From: Acidisoma cellulosilyticum
GTDB taxonomy: Bacteria; Pseudomonadota; Alphaproteobacteria; Acetobacterales; Acetobacteraceae
Assembly: GCF_020621385.1 (NCBI RefSeq)
Contig: NZ_JAESVA010000013.1
Span: 1-64,000, forward strand
Reading direction: 5' to 3'
DNA length: 64,000 nucleotides
This document shows, in pieces, positions 25,817-34,811 of this stretch. Position numbers and translations under genes: made by a program. How positions within the stretch are numbered: the first letter of the stretch is position 1; every line of letters begins with the position of its first letter. Below the pieces are notes generated by a model, which saw only the letters and a program-made list of their open reading frames with translations, made no database searches and was not told the origin of the DNA.

Positions 25817-26586
25817 CCCTTCCTGCCTTGCCCCTGCGCTGGGACCGGCTCACGGCCTCGGAAATCGGGGCCGCCTTGGCTGCCGGCGTGGATACCGCCG
25901 TACTGCCCGTCGGTGCGATCGAGCAGCACGGGCCGCATCTTGCGACGGGCACGGACGCCATCTCGGCCGAGGCCATCGCGCTCGCCACGGCAGCGCGCCT
26001 GCCTGTCCTGGTCCTGCCGACCATCCCCTATGGTTGTTCGCTCGGCCATACCGACAAGTGGCCCGGCACGCTGTCGCTGCATCCCATCACGCTGACGCAG
26101 GTCGTGGTGGAGATCGCCCGTTGGGCCGTGAGTTCCGGGTTGACGAAGATCATGTTCCTGTCAGGGCATGCCACCAATGGGCCGTCGCTCGGCAGCGCCA
26201 TCCTGCATTTGCGGCATGAACTGCCCGAGGCCCGGTTCCGGACGCTGGATATCTGGGGGATCTCCCCTCGCGCCCTCGCGCTTTATACCCGCGACGCGGC
26301 GGATTTCCACGCCAATCGGGGGGAGACGTCCTTGCTTCTCCATCTTGCGCCCGAGATGGTGCGGATGGACCAGGCCTTCGATGTGCCGGACGTGACGCCT
26401 GGGACCGAATGGCAATATCCGATGCCCCGCACGACGCCGACCGGTGTCGTCGGCAATCCCACGGAAGCGACTGCCGCGGATGGCGCGATGATGGTCGACA
26501 TCCTGGTCGAGGATTTTGCGGCCCTGCTGACCCGCGCCGTCGCCGAGCCCTGGCCGGTCATTCCGGCCGGACCGCAGGACGCGTGA
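25813..26586 (+). CDS. Creatininase family metal-dependent amidohydrolase
   Basis: The 257-residue protein belongs to the creatininase (CrnA/MftE/ArfB) family of dinuclear metal hydrolases that open cyclic or linear amides. Metal-site residues are visible: GAIEQHGPHLATGTD (35-48) with Glu37, His39 and Asp48, then SGHATNG, and RGETSLLLHL with the late Glu. It begins in an ATGA overlap with the permease gene, so it is made together with the transporter. In this setting it may hydrolyse the imported compound or a gamma-glutamyl amide formed by the GS-like ligase. Creatinine itself is only one candidate. Confidence 0.88.
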   Translation: MTLPALPLRWDRLTASEIGAALAAGVDTAVLPVGAIEQHGPHLATGTDAISAEAIALATAARLPVLVLPTIPYGCSLGHTDKWPGTLSLHPITLTQVVVEIARWAVSSGLTKIMFLSGHATNGPSLGSAILHLRHELPEARFRTLDIWGISPRALALYTRDAADFHANRGETSLLLHLAPEMVRMDQAFDVPDVTPGTEWQYPMPRTTPTGVVGNPTEATAADGAMMVDILVEDFAALLTRAVAEPWPVIPAGPQDA

Positions 26587-26680
26587 CGCGCATTGTGTTG
26601 TCCAGTCAAGATACTGAGCGCCGATTTTTCGCCGATTGCGGCATCGCCTAGCCTGACGCCCTTAACTTCTGGAGCCCGCC

Positions 26681-27874
26681 ATGGATAAGCATCTGTCCGC
26701 CAGCCCCCAGGCCCACAGCCAGGCTCGCAGCCATGCCGAACCGCCGCTTGAACAGCTGGTGGCGGAGGTGATGGCGGGTTCCGGCCAAAGCCTTGCCGAC
26801 AGCGAAACCTTGCCGCCCGCCGTCTATACCTCGCAGGCCTTCTACGATCTTGAAGTCGAGAAGATCTTCAAGCCCGAATGGGTCTGCATCGGGCATGTTT
26901 CCATGCTGTCCAAGCCCGGTGACTATGTCAGCCTGGATCTGTTCGGCGAGATGCTGGTCGTCACCCATGCGGCCGATGGCCTGGTCCGCGTTCTCTCCCG
27001 TGTTTGCCTGCATCGTTGGGCCCCGATCGTGGAGGGCTCGGGCAATGCGAAGATCCTGTCCTGCCCGTTTCATCGCTGGGGCTATAGCCTTGACGGCAAG
27101 CTGACGGCGGCCCCGCATATGGAGCAGGCGGCCGGGTTCGACAAAGCCGAGTGCCAATTGCCGGAATACAAGTCCGAGATCGTCGGTGGCTTCATCTTCG
27201 TCAATCTCGACGGTCAGGCGCCGCCGCTGGCCCCGCGCCTTGCCGAGATGACCGATAGTCTGGCGCGCTACCGAACCGACGAATTGCACGTCGCGCATAC
27301 CCTGACCTATGATTGTGCGTTCAATTGGAAGATCGTCGCTGAGACCTTCATGGAGCCCTATCATCATATCGGGCCTCACCTCAAAAGCTTCGAGCGGGAT
27401 TTCCCCGGCCGTCTCGGCTTTATCGAGGACGGACGGAAGGACTGGACCATCTGCCATTGCGTCGCTCGCCCCGAACTCGGCCAGGCAGCCTATCACTTCG
27501 GTTTCCCCATGCTGCCTGATCTGACCGACGCCGAGAAGGGCGATTTCCGCTGCTATCTTGCCTATCCCTATCATCTGCTGAGTGTTCATCCCGATCGCAT
27601 CATCTGGTTTTGTCTGCGTCCGCTGGGCCCCGCGCGCACGATTCTCGATTGTCATGTCATGATCCGCGCCGAGACTTTCGACACGCCCGGCTTCCGCGAG
27701 GAATTCGACCGGCAGATGGTCTCGCTGCATGAGGTCAATCTGGAAGATGTCGGCGTCAACGACATGCAGCAGCGGGGGGCCACGACAGGGGCCGCGCGGA
27801 TCGGGCGTTTGAGCCATCTGGAGAAGGCGGTCTGGCAGATCGCCGATTATGTTCGGGGTCGCATAGGCTCCTAA
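26681..27874 (+). CDS. Rieske non-heme iron oxygenase, alpha subunit
   Basis: The 397-residue oxygenase has a Rieske [2Fe-2S] domain with ligands Cys109, His111, Cys128 and His131 (CLHRWAP, CPFHRWGYS). The catalytic domain has the mononuclear iron site around AETFMEPYHHIGPH. It resembles the GbcA/CntA-type oxygenases that act on quaternary or methylated amines more than aromatic-ring dioxygenases, though that assignment is by general resemblance only. TGGAG lies 8 nt ahead of the ATG. It is the last gene of the amine cluster, 94 bp after the creatininase gene. A reductase partner is not encoded nearby. Confidence 0.88.
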   Translation: MDKHLSASPQAHSQARSHAEPPLEQLVAEVMAGSGQSLADSETLPPAVYTSQAFYDLEVEKIFKPEWVCIGHVSMLSKPGDYVSLDLFGEMLVVTHAADGLVRVLSRVCLHRWAPIVEGSGNAKILSCPFHRWGYSLDGKLTAAPHMEQAAGFDKAECQLPEYKSEIVGGFIFVNLDGQAPPLAPRLAEMTDSLARYRTDELHVAHTLTYDCAFNWKIVAETFMEPYHHIGPHLKSFERDFPGRLGFIEDGRKDWTICHCVARPELGQAAYHFGFPMLPDLTDAEKGDFRCYLAYPYHLLSVHPDRIIWFCLRPLGPARTILDCHVMIRAETFDTPGFREEFDRQMVSLHEVNLEDVGVNDMQQRGATTGAARIGRLSHLEKAVWQIADYVRGRIGS

Positions 27875-27884
27875 AGTGAGATTC

Positions 27885-27913
27885 GGATCTTGGGGTGTTT
27901 GACCCTAAGATCC
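27885..27913 (+). terminator. Hairpin after the Rieske oxygenase gene
   Basis: Arms GGATCTTGGGGT and ACCCTAAGATCC pair with one mismatch around a 5-nt loop, starting 10 nt beyond the stop. There is no long T-run. It probably closes the amine-cluster operon, separating it from the HD-domain gene. Confidence 0.6.
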
Positions 27914-27934
27914 TCTCGCTGCAGGAGACTTGCC

Positions 27935-28870
27935 GTGAGATCAGATCGCGCCTGGGTGCTTCTCAAATCCGGGAAGCGCCTTAACCTTATCGATCCTCAG
28001 CCGGACAGCTGGGATGACCGCGATCTGGCGATAGGCCTGTCGCGGACCTATCGATGGGGCGGGTATTCGCGATGGGAGTTGCCGCTTTCCGTCGCTCAGC
28101 ACAGCGTGCTGGTCCTTGTGCTGCGGCAGGCGATGGAACCACACCGCCCGCTGTCGCCGCGCGAGGCGCTGCGGGAACTTCTGCACGATGCGTCGGAAGG
28201 TTTTCTCTCGTTCGACCCGATTTCGCCGTTGAAACCTCATCTGGGGCAGGCGTTCGAGGCGCTGGATGGTCGGCTGCGGCAGGCAGTGGAGACGCGCTAC
28301 AATTTGCCGGCCTGGCAAGGGGATGACTACGCTCTGCACAAGCAGGCCGACCGCTTGGCTGCCGCGTCGGAGGCCGTGCATATCGCGGGTTGGTCCAGGG
28401 ACGACTTGCATGAGACCCTGAATATCAGCCTCAATCCCATCGAGACTGACCCGCTACCGCGGATCGAAGGCTTTGCGCCCTGGGAGCCTTGGCCGGCTCA
28501 GCTTGCCGCCGCCTTGTTCCTGTCCAAGCTGAGGGAGTTGTCGGACAGCAAGCGGGTCATCGAAAACCCAGCTGATCTCACCAAGGCCGTCGTGCGCGAA
28601 GACGTCTTGCGGCGACTGGCCAGCGCCTATGCCCGCCTGCCTGACGGTCGGAAGCAGCCATGTCACACGGCGCCGACCGGCAGCAGCCTGTCCGACAGCT
28701 TTGTCGTGACACAAGCTGACGACGGTTCCCAGACCGTCGAAGGCGTGGTCATCGCAGGCGAGCGCGCCGCTGACGGTAGCTGGAACTTTCGCAATCGCGT
28801 GACGATCTTCACGACCGGGGAGGAGATCCTCGACCGTGAAGGGCATCATTGCCTTGTCTCCGCCCCGTGA
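27935..28870 (+). CDS. HD-domain phosphohydrolase with C-terminal extension
   Basis: The 311-residue product starts at GTG 27935 with AGGAG 8 nt upstream. The N-terminal ~200 residues are an HD-fold metal hydrolase similar to the YfbR/YfdR nucleotidase group, with first histidine His56 in LPLSVAQHSV and the HD pair at residues 84-85 in LLHDASEGF. Residues ~210-311 are an unrecognised extension with beta-rich stretches (SQTVEGVVIAGERA, RVTIFTTGEEILDREG). A nucleotide 5'-phosphatase role is plausible. It appears monocistronic. Confidence 0.75.
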   Translation: MRSDRAWVLLKSGKRLNLIDPQPDSWDDRDLAIGLSRTYRWGGYSRWELPLSVAQHSVLVLVLRQAMEPHRPLSPREALRELLHDASEGFLSFDPISPLKPHLGQAFEALDGRLRQAVETRYNLPAWQGDDYALHKQADRLAAASEAVHIAGWSRDDLHETLNISLNPIETDPLPRIEGFAPWEPWPAQLAAALFLSKLRELSDSKRVIENPADLTKAVVREDVLRRLASAYARLPDGRKQPCHTAPTGSSLSDSFVVTQADDGSQTVEGVVIAGERAADGSWNFRNRVTIFTTGEEILDREGHHCLVSAP

Positions 28871-28926
28871 CACCAGCGCTGTCGATGCCAGAGACGGCAA
28901 TGCCAGAGACGTCAATACCAGGGACG

Positions 28927-30048
28927 TCAGGCTGAAAAGCGGCCGGGACGGAAGGGCGACAGCAGGCTGTGCTCGGTCCCCGTCACGATCTCATAGGCCA
29001 GAAGCTCACCGATGATCAGGCCGAGGGTGGCGCCGCTATGGCTGAAGGCGGTATAGGCGCCGGGCAGGCTGGCAAGTGCGCCGACCACAGGCTCACCGTC
29101 ACCGGGAATGGGCTTGGGCCCCATGCCGAAACGCTCGAAATGCAGGCGCGGCTGGCCCTCCAGCACCTTTGACGCCTCATCCAGCAGGCCTTGGATGGTG
29201 CTTTCCTTCGCCTCGTAACGGCCTTCGCCATGAATGACGATCTCCTGCTCCGACCAGCCACTGTCGAGCACCAGCGCGCCGTCCGGCGTCGGCCGCACGG
29301 CGATGCGCGGTGTGTTCAGCACGGCCTTGAGGTTCGAGAATAGCGGGCGGGTTTTGATGAGGAGGGAGATCGGCGTGTCGTCGCCGATGGTGATGCCGAG
29401 TTCGGCCGCCATTGCCGGCACGGCCGGACCGGTTGCCAGCACGACGCGATCGGCTTCGATGACCTGACCCTCCGCCAGGCGCAGACCCTGGGCGCGACCG
29501 CCGGTGGTCAAGATGCTCGTTTTGCCTGCTTCCGTGATCAGCTTGCCGCCCAGGAGGGTGAATTCGGCCAGCAGATGGGCGATGAGGGATGGCAGATCGA
29601 CCCAGCCTTCACCGGGATTGAAGATCGCCCCCTGCGGTGTGATCGCGTCGAGGTTGACGCCCGGCGTGATGCGCGTGACCTCAGCCGGGGTCAGCAAGCG
29701 GCTATCATAGCCGAGCCCGCGTTCATGCGCATAGACATCCGCAATCTCATTGCTGGCATCATCGGCGTCCCAGGTCAGCGCGCCATCGAAGCGCAGCCAG
29801 GGCGCGTTCGGCAGATGGGCCGACAGCGTGCGGTAGCGGTCGATGCCGGCGATGCGCAGCTGGTGATAGGGCAGGCTGCGCTTCCGGGCGGAATTGAGCC
29901 AGGAGAGCGACCGGCCGGACGCGCCGCTGGATGGCTGCGTCTCGGTCACCAGCGTGACGCGAGCCCCTTCGCGGAGCAGATGGACGGCGGTCGAGACGCC
30001 GAAAATACCGGCACCGAGAACCGCGACATGGAGAGGAGAGGTCGTCAT
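28927..30048 (-). CDS. FAD-dependent amine/D-amino-acid oxidoreductase (DadA/DAO family)
   Basis: The 373-residue flavoenzyme begins with the dinucleotide-binding fold VAVLGAGIFGVSTAVHL and ends with the DAO family tail (GAYTAFSHSGATLGLIIGELLAYEI), in which the flavin is held again. It should oxidise a D-amino acid or secondary amine to the imino acid. It is last in a minus-strand set with an amino-acid ABC transporter and its binding protein, so the transported compound is the likely substrate. The LacI-type regulator divergent from this set is the likely controller. Confidence 0.88.
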   Translation of the reverse strand: MTTSPLHVAVLGAGIFGVSTAVHLLREGARVTLVTETQPSSGASGRSLSWLNSARKRSLPYHQLRIAGIDRYRTLSAHLPNAPWLRFDGALTWDADDASNEIADVYAHERGLGYDSRLLTPAEVTRITPGVNLDAITPQGAIFNPGEGWVDLPSLIAHLLAEFTLLGGKLITEAGKTSILTTGGRAQGLRLAEGQVIEADRVVLATGPAVPAMAAELGITIGDDTPISLLIKTRPLFSNLKAVLNTPRIAVRPTPDGALVLDSGWSEQEIVIHGEGRYEAKESTIQGLLDEASKVLEGQPRLHFERFGMGPKPIPGDGEPVVGALASLPGAYTAFSHSGATLGLIIGELLAYEIVTGTEHSLLSPFRPGRFSA

Positions 30049-30090
30049 AGGAACTGCTTTCCAAACAAGGAGAGAAACATTGCGGCGTGG

Positions 30091-31602
30091 TCAAAGCACT
30101 TCGGACAGGAAGCGCTTCAGGCGCTCGCTGTTCGGTCGTCCGAAAATCTGGTCAGGCGGGCCGGTTTCGACGATGCGGCCTTCGTCCATGAAAACGACCT
30201 GGCTCGCGACACTGCGGGCGAAATTCATCTCATGCGTGACGACGACCATGGTCATGCCGCGCTGACCCAACTCACTCATGAGCGTCAGCACGCCCTTGAC
30301 CAGTTCGGGGTCCAGCGCGCTGGTGGCTTCATCGAACAGCATGATCTCAGGCTGCAGGGCGAGCGCGCGGGCGATGGCGACGCGCTGCTGCTGCCCGCCG
30401 GACAGATTGCTCGGCCGATGATCGGCGCGTTCGGCGAGGCCGACCTCGGCCAGTTGCCGCTGCGCCAAGGTTCGCGCATCGCCGCCTGATTTGCCCTGTA
30501 CTTTGCGCAGGGCGAGGGCGACATTGCCGAGCGCTGTGTGATCGGGAAACAGGTTGAATTGCTGAAACACCATACCGACGCGGCGGCGCAGCCGGTCCGG
30601 CTTCCAGGGCAGCACGCTTTCCCCATCCAGCCGGATATCGCCGCCCGCCGGCTCCACCAGCCGGTTGAGGCAGCGTAGCAGCGTCGATTTGCCGGAGCCG
30701 GAGGGGCCGATGATGCAGGTGACGGTGCCGGCCGGAATGGTCAGCGTCACGTCATGCAGCACCTGCAGCGGGCCGTAAGCCATGTCGAGGCCGATAACCT
30801 CCAGACTGCCGCCGGCAAGATGCGGGCGGGCCGTCTGTGACGGAGGCAAGGCGGCAGCGTCGCTCACTTCCTGCAAGCCGCTGATCAGCTTGGTCGGGCG
30901 GCGCCCCGTGCGCAGCCGCGTGTCGACGAAATTCACCACATGGGTCAGCGGCACGGTGATGATCAGATAGAACAAACCGGCGAGCAGAAGCGGGGAGAGG
31001 TTGCCGGTATCGACCGCCGCATCCTGCCCGACGCGAAACAGCTCCCGCTCACCGGGCAAAAGGCCAAGAAAATAGACGAGGCTGGAATCCTTGATATTGC
31101 CGATGAACTGGTTGACCAAAGCTGGCAGAACGCGGCGCACGCCCTGCGGAATGACCACAAGGCGCATGCCCATCGGGTAGGTCATGCCGAGCGCACGGCA
31201 GGCTTCCAGCTGCCCGCGATCGACGCTTTGAATGCCGGAGCGGAAAATCTCCCCGATATAGGCGCCGGCGATGAGGCTGAGGGCGGTGATGCCGAGCGGA
31301 AAGGGCGAGGGGCCGAACAGCATGCGCCCGATTCGGGCGAATCCTTGACCGATCAAAAGAATGGTCACGATCGCCGGCAGGCCGCGAAAGATATCGGTAT
31401 AGATGCGCGCCGGCACCTTCAGCCAGTTCATCCGCGCGATGCCGCAGACGGCGAGGATCAGGCCGATGAAAACCCCAAGGATGGTCGAACTTATCGCCAA
31501 AATAAGCGTGTTCTTGAGCCCGACCATGATGAGGTTGGGCAGCACCGCCAGCATGGACGGCCAGTCGAGAAAGGTTTCCTTGAGGTTTTCCAGCCAGTTC
31601 AT
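30091..31602 (-). CDS. Fused amino-acid ABC transporter permease/ATPase
   Basis: The 503-residue protein joins a GlnP/HisM-type permease (residues ~1-240, with EIFRSGIQSVDRGQLEACRALGM as the EAA loop region) to a GlnQ-type ATPase (residues ~265-503). The ATPase has Walker A GPSGSGKST, signature LSGGQQQRVAIARA and Walker B IMLFDEATSALDPE. The join is a Pro/Ala-rich linker near residue 250. Such fusions form homodimeric importers. The start is 6 bp after the stop of the binding-protein gene. Confidence 0.92.
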   Translation of the reverse strand: MNWLENLKETFLDWPSMLAVLPNLIMVGLKNTLILAISSTILGVFIGLILAVCGIARMNWLKVPARIYTDIFRGLPAIVTILLIGQGFARIGRMLFGPSPFPLGITALSLIAGAYIGEIFRSGIQSVDRGQLEACRALGMTYPMGMRLVVIPQGVRRVLPALVNQFIGNIKDSSLVYFLGLLPGERELFRVGQDAAVDTGNLSPLLLAGLFYLIITVPLTHVVNFVDTRLRTGRRPTKLISGLQEVSDAAALPPSQTARPHLAGGSLEVIGLDMAYGPLQVLHDVTLTIPAGTVTCIIGPSGSGKSTLLRCLNRLVEPAGGDIRLDGESVLPWKPDRLRRRVGMVFQQFNLFPDHTALGNVALALRKVQGKSGGDARTLAQRQLAEVGLAERADHRPSNLSGGQQQRVAIARALALQPEIMLFDEATSALDPELVKGVLTLMSELGQRGMTMVVVTHEMNFARSVASQVVFMDEGRIVETGPPDQIFGRPNSERLKRFLSEVL

Positions 31603-31608
31603 GCAGAA

Positions 31609-32436
31609 TTACTTCTGCGGCAGATATTGGGGCGTCAGCGGCGAGCCCGGGAACCATTTCACGTAAAGCTTCTCCCAGGTGCCGTCCTGCATCGCGTCAT
31701 GCAAAGCCTTGTTGATGGCATCGAGCAGCGCCGGATTGCCCTTGCGCACGACGAAGCCGGCCGGCGCATCGAAGGACGGGATATTGATCGCATCCTTCAG
31801 CCCATGGAAGCGCTGGGTTTCCTGCTTGGCCTGTTCGTAATCCAGAAAATGCGCGTCGATGGTGCCGTTGTTCAGCGCGGCGATGGCGGAGTTATTGTCC
31901 GGAAATTCCACAAGACTGGTCTTGGTGAAATGCTTCTGGGCGTAAAGCGCTTCCAGCGAGCCTTGCAGAATGCCGAGGCGCTTGCCGGTGAGATCGCTCA
32001 CCGTCTTGATCGACGGATCATTCGTCAGCACCGACAGGAAACCGACCAGATAGCCGTTGGAGAAGTCGACGAATTTCTTGCGTGCGGCGGTGGTGCCGAT
32101 GGCCGCCGCCGCGACATCGAAGCGGTTATTGGCAATGGAGGGGATCAGCGCCGAGAAATCCTGGCCGGTGAAGGTGACGTGCTTCGCGTCAAACCCCATG
32201 CGGCGCGCGACATCGCGGAACAGCTCGATATCGAAGCCGGTGAAATCGCCATTGGCGTCCGCGAAAGCATAGGGTTTCGCGTCATCCATGGTGCCGACGC
32301 TGATCGTGGTCGGGTCGATCAGATGATAGGGATTGCCGGGCGGCGTTGCCGCCTGGGCGGCGGCGGCCCCCAATGTCAGGCCGGCCAAGCCGGCCAGTGT
32401 GGCGACCGAGAAGACGCGTCGGGATAGGCGTGTCAT
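31609..32436 (-). CDS. Amino-acid ABC transporter substrate-binding protein
   Basis: The 275-residue periplasmic protein starts at ATG 32436 (a TTG lies 6 bp earlier). A signal peptide is clear ([19 protein letters not shown], then AAAAQA cleavage); the SRRVF motif hints at Tat export. The mature part is a family 3 solute-binding protein ([17 protein letters not shown], then [21 protein letters not shown]). It is the first gene of the uptake operon and probably the gene most directly controlled from the palindrome at 32521-32534. Confidence 0.92.
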   Translation of the reverse strand: MTRLSRRVFSVATLAGLAGLTLGAAAAQAATPPGNPYHLIDPTTISVGTMDDAKPYAFADANGDFTGFDIELFRDVARRMGFDAKHVTFTGQDFSALIPSIANNRFDVAAAAIGTTAARKKFVDFSNGYLVGFLSVLTNDPSIKTVSDLTGKRLGILQGSLEALYAQKHFTKTSLVEFPDNNSAIAALNNGTIDAHFLDYEQAKQETQRFHGLKDAINIPSFDAPAGFVVRKGNPALLDAINKALHDAMQDGTWEKLYVKWFPGSPLTPQYLPQK

Positions 32437-32520
32437 GCGCAAAGCTTCCGTGTTTGAGGTTCAGGCTCAAAGGCGACGGCCAGGGGTTAGCCAAGGGCTG
32501 CAATAGTGCTGCCACAAAAC

Positions 32521-32534
32521 TGAGACCGGTCTCA
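32521..32534. promoter_or_regulatory. Perfect palindrome, candidate LacI-family operator
   Basis: TGAGACCGGTCTCA is a perfect 14-bp inverted repeat with a central CG, the form expected for LacI/PurR-family operators. It lies in the 151-bp gap between the divergent binding-protein gene (start 32436) and the lacI-type gene (start 32588), so it can control both directions. Confidence 0.7.
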
Positions 32535-32587
32535 ATAGCTAATTTCAGCCGCTTGACGGGGCAGGGTCAGGACCGTTACGGCGGGGT

Positions 32588-33655
32588 ATGAGCCAGGAGA
32601 CGCCCCCCAGAAAGCCGGCGACCGTGCAGGATGTCGCCCAGGCCGCCGGCGTTTCCAAGGCGACGGCGGCGCGCGCGCTCGGCCAATATGGCGCGGTCAG
32701 CACCAGCGTGCGGGCGCGTGTGGTGGCGGCGGCCGAGGCGCTCGGCTACCGGCCGAATGAAATGGCGCGGTCGATGAGCACCGGGCGGTCCGGCACCATC
32801 GGCGTCATCGTCGGCGATATCGAGAACCCCTATTTCGGTCTCGCCGTGCGCGGCATCAGCGACGGCGCCCGCGCGCTGGGCTTCAACGTCATTCTCGCCA
32901 ATTCGGCTGAGGACAGCGCGGAGGAGCGCATGACGGTGGAGGTGCTGGCCCGCAAGCAGATCGACGGGCTGATTGTCGCCCCGGCGGCGGCGGGCGATGT
33001 GGTCCATCTGCGGGATTACGCGCGGCCGCTGGTGCTGATGGATCGGACAGTCGCAGCGCTTGCCGTCGATACGGTGGTGATGGATGACGCATCGGCGGCG
33101 GCTGAGGCGACGTCATTGCTGTTGGATGCCGGGCATCGGCGCATCGCCTATCTGACAGCGACAAAGCTGGCGGGCGCCCATACGGAAATAGACATATCAA
33201 CGGTCGCCAACCGCATCGCGGGTTTTGCGCGGGCGATGCAGGCGGCCGGTATCGGCGATCCTTGGGCGCAGGTCCATTTCGGCGTGACGCCGCGCGGCGA
33301 CGGGCAAGGCGTGATCCGCGCGCTATTGGCGCGGGACGATCGGCCGACGGCGGTACTCGCGTCCGACAGCCTCATCGCGCTGGAAGTCCTGCGTGCGACC
33401 AAGGCCCTCGGCCTGACCATTCCCGGCGATCTCTCGCTGGTCAGTTTTCACGATGCCGATTGGACAAGTGCGGTGACGCCGGCGGTGACGGTGCTGGCGC
33501 AACCCGCTTACGCGCTTGGGCAGGCGGCGGTCGGCATGCTGATCGAACGGATCGAAGGGCTGATCGCGCCGCCACGCCGGGTGGAATTGCCCATGCGGTT
33601 GATCGTGCGGGAGTCGGTCGCGCGGATTGACCTATCCGCGTCAATCAAGCCGTGA
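32588..33655 (+). CDS. LacI family transcriptional regulator
   Basis: The 355-residue protein has the LacI helix-turn-helix and hinge at its N-terminus (TVQDVAQAAGVSKATAARAL, then LGYRPNEMARSM). A periplasmic-binding-like effector domain follows (TIGVIVGDIENPYFGLAVRG). It is divergent from the amino-acid uptake operon and has a perfect operator-like palindrome in between. Its 3' end overlaps the convergent Rieske gene by 11 bp. The effector is probably the imported amino acid or a breakdown product. Confidence 0.92.
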   Translation: MSQETPPRKPATVQDVAQAAGVSKATAARALGQYGAVSTSVRARVVAAAEALGYRPNEMARSMSTGRSGTIGVIVGDIENPYFGLAVRGISDGARALGFNVILANSAEDSAEERMTVEVLARKQIDGLIVAPAAAGDVVHLRDYARPLVLMDRTVAALAVDTVVMDDASAAAEATSLLLDAGHRRIAYLTATKLAGAHTEIDISTVANRIAGFARAMQAAGIGDPWAQVHFGVTPRGDGQGVIRALLARDDRPTAVLASDSLIALEVLRATKALGLTIPGDLSLVSFHDADWTSAVTPAVTVLAQPAYALGQAAVGMLIERIEGLIAPPRRVELPMRLIVRESVARIDLSASIKP

Positions 33656-34706
33656 AAAACTGGCTCAGCCCAAGGTCGCGCAGCCCCCGGCGATAGGCGA
33701 TGGAACTGCGGTCGGCCGGGATATGCGCTTCCATGCGCGGGTCCAGCGGCAGGTTCTCCGGCTTTTGCATTTCGATGATCGCCTTATCCTCCTCGAAAAC
33801 AAGGCGGTTGAATGCGTAGACGTCTTCCACCGGGATTTCGGTGCCGAAGTTGCGTGCGATGGGCACGAATAGCCGCGTCACTTTTGCCGACACGGGCGAG
33901 GCCGCGTTGAAGATGGCCAGCCGCCCGTCCTCCGGAAAATGCACGGTCAGCGTGGCGACAAAAGGCAATTGAACCGAGAAGTGGCGCAGCCAGACGAAGC
34001 CCGGCGGCGCATTGCCTTCGATGCCGCGCGGAAAATTGCTTACCGTGCTGCGGTAATAGGCGTCGAACCCATTCGTATGCGCCTCGACGTCATAGGGCGG
34101 GACTTCCAGATTGTCCGGGTCACCGAAGGTATCGACATGGACGAAGCCGAAATGCGCGACGTCCAGAAAGCCTTCCATCTGCCGTCCGGCGAAGCCGAAG
34201 ATATCGATGTAAGGGCAAACGATCTGCTGGAAACCATCCTCATCCCAATGCGGCATCGGCGGGATAGCGGGCTCGCCGCCCGCCTGGTTGTCAAGGCAAG
34301 TCCAGATCAATCCGTAGCGGATCACGGCCGGATAGGTTTTGAGATGCAGCTTGGTCGGAATGCCGTTGGACGGATGCGCCGGCACATGCACGCAGCGCCC
34401 GGCCCCCGCGAAGCGCAGCCCGTGATAGGGGCAGGTGACGCCGACACCCGTGACATTCCGGCCCATGGACAGCGGCACGCCGCGATGCGGGCAAAGATCG
34501 TCCGCGACCACGACCTCATCCCCCGCGCGGTAGACGACCAGCGGCTGGTCCAGCAGCTTGGCGCCGAGCAGCCCGGTCTCATCCAGGTCCCGCACCAGCG
34601 CTACCGGATACCATTGCCGCGCGAGGATGCGCCAATCCGCCTCCAGAAAGGTGCAGCCGCGCGGCAGGGCGATCGGGGCAGCGGGTTTCGTAAGGGTCGC
34701 GCTCAT
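33645..34706 (-). CDS. Rieske oxygenase (vanillate demethylase-like)
   Basis: The 353-residue protein starts at ATG 34704-34706. It has a Rieske domain with Cys72, His74, Cys92 and His95 (LCPHRGVPL, CPYHGLRF) and a catalytic domain with FLDVAHFGFVHVDTFGD, which supplies the His/His/Asp iron site of the VanA/PobA-like group. These oxygenases remove methyl groups or hydroxylate aromatic acids. No ferredoxin reductase is adjacent. The divergent LysR gene 105 bp away is its likely regulator. Confidence 0.88.
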   Translation of the reverse strand: MSATLTKPAAPIALPRGCTFLEADWRILARQWYPVALVRDLDETGLLGAKLLDQPLVVYRAGDEVVVADDLCPHRGVPLSMGRNVTGVGVTCPYHGLRFAGAGRCVHVPAHPSNGIPTKLHLKTYPAVIRYGLIWTCLDNQAGGEPAIPPMPHWDEDGFQQIVCPYIDIFGFAGRQMEGFLDVAHFGFVHVDTFGDPDNLEVPPYDVEAHTNGFDAYYRSTVSNFPRGIEGNAPPGFVWLRHFSVQLPFVATLTVHFPEDGRLAIFNAASPVSAKVTRLFVPIARNFGTEIPVEDVYAFNRLVFEEDKAIIEMQKPENLPLDPRMEAHIPADRSSIAYRRGLRDLGLSQFFTA

Positions 34707-34811
34707 CGCAGCATCTCGCGGATCGGTTTCTGACCGCCCAGACGTATTGACCCTCAGCGTTGATCTCAATAGCTTTGTTTTGCACTGTCCGTTCGAAAAA
34801 AGAGAACGCCT

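Noticed and set aside
30940-32427. A 495-codon plus-strand frame opposite the amino-acid ABC genes
   Set aside because: Opposite strand carries clear ABC permease and binding-protein motifs; this frame is repetitive in Arg/Asp/Gly and has no domain.
34755-34775. Half-site similar to the LacI-type palindrome (GATCTCAATAGCT near the LysR gene)
   Set aside because: It shares only one arm and the flanking AATAGCT, lacks the other arm, and may be chance.
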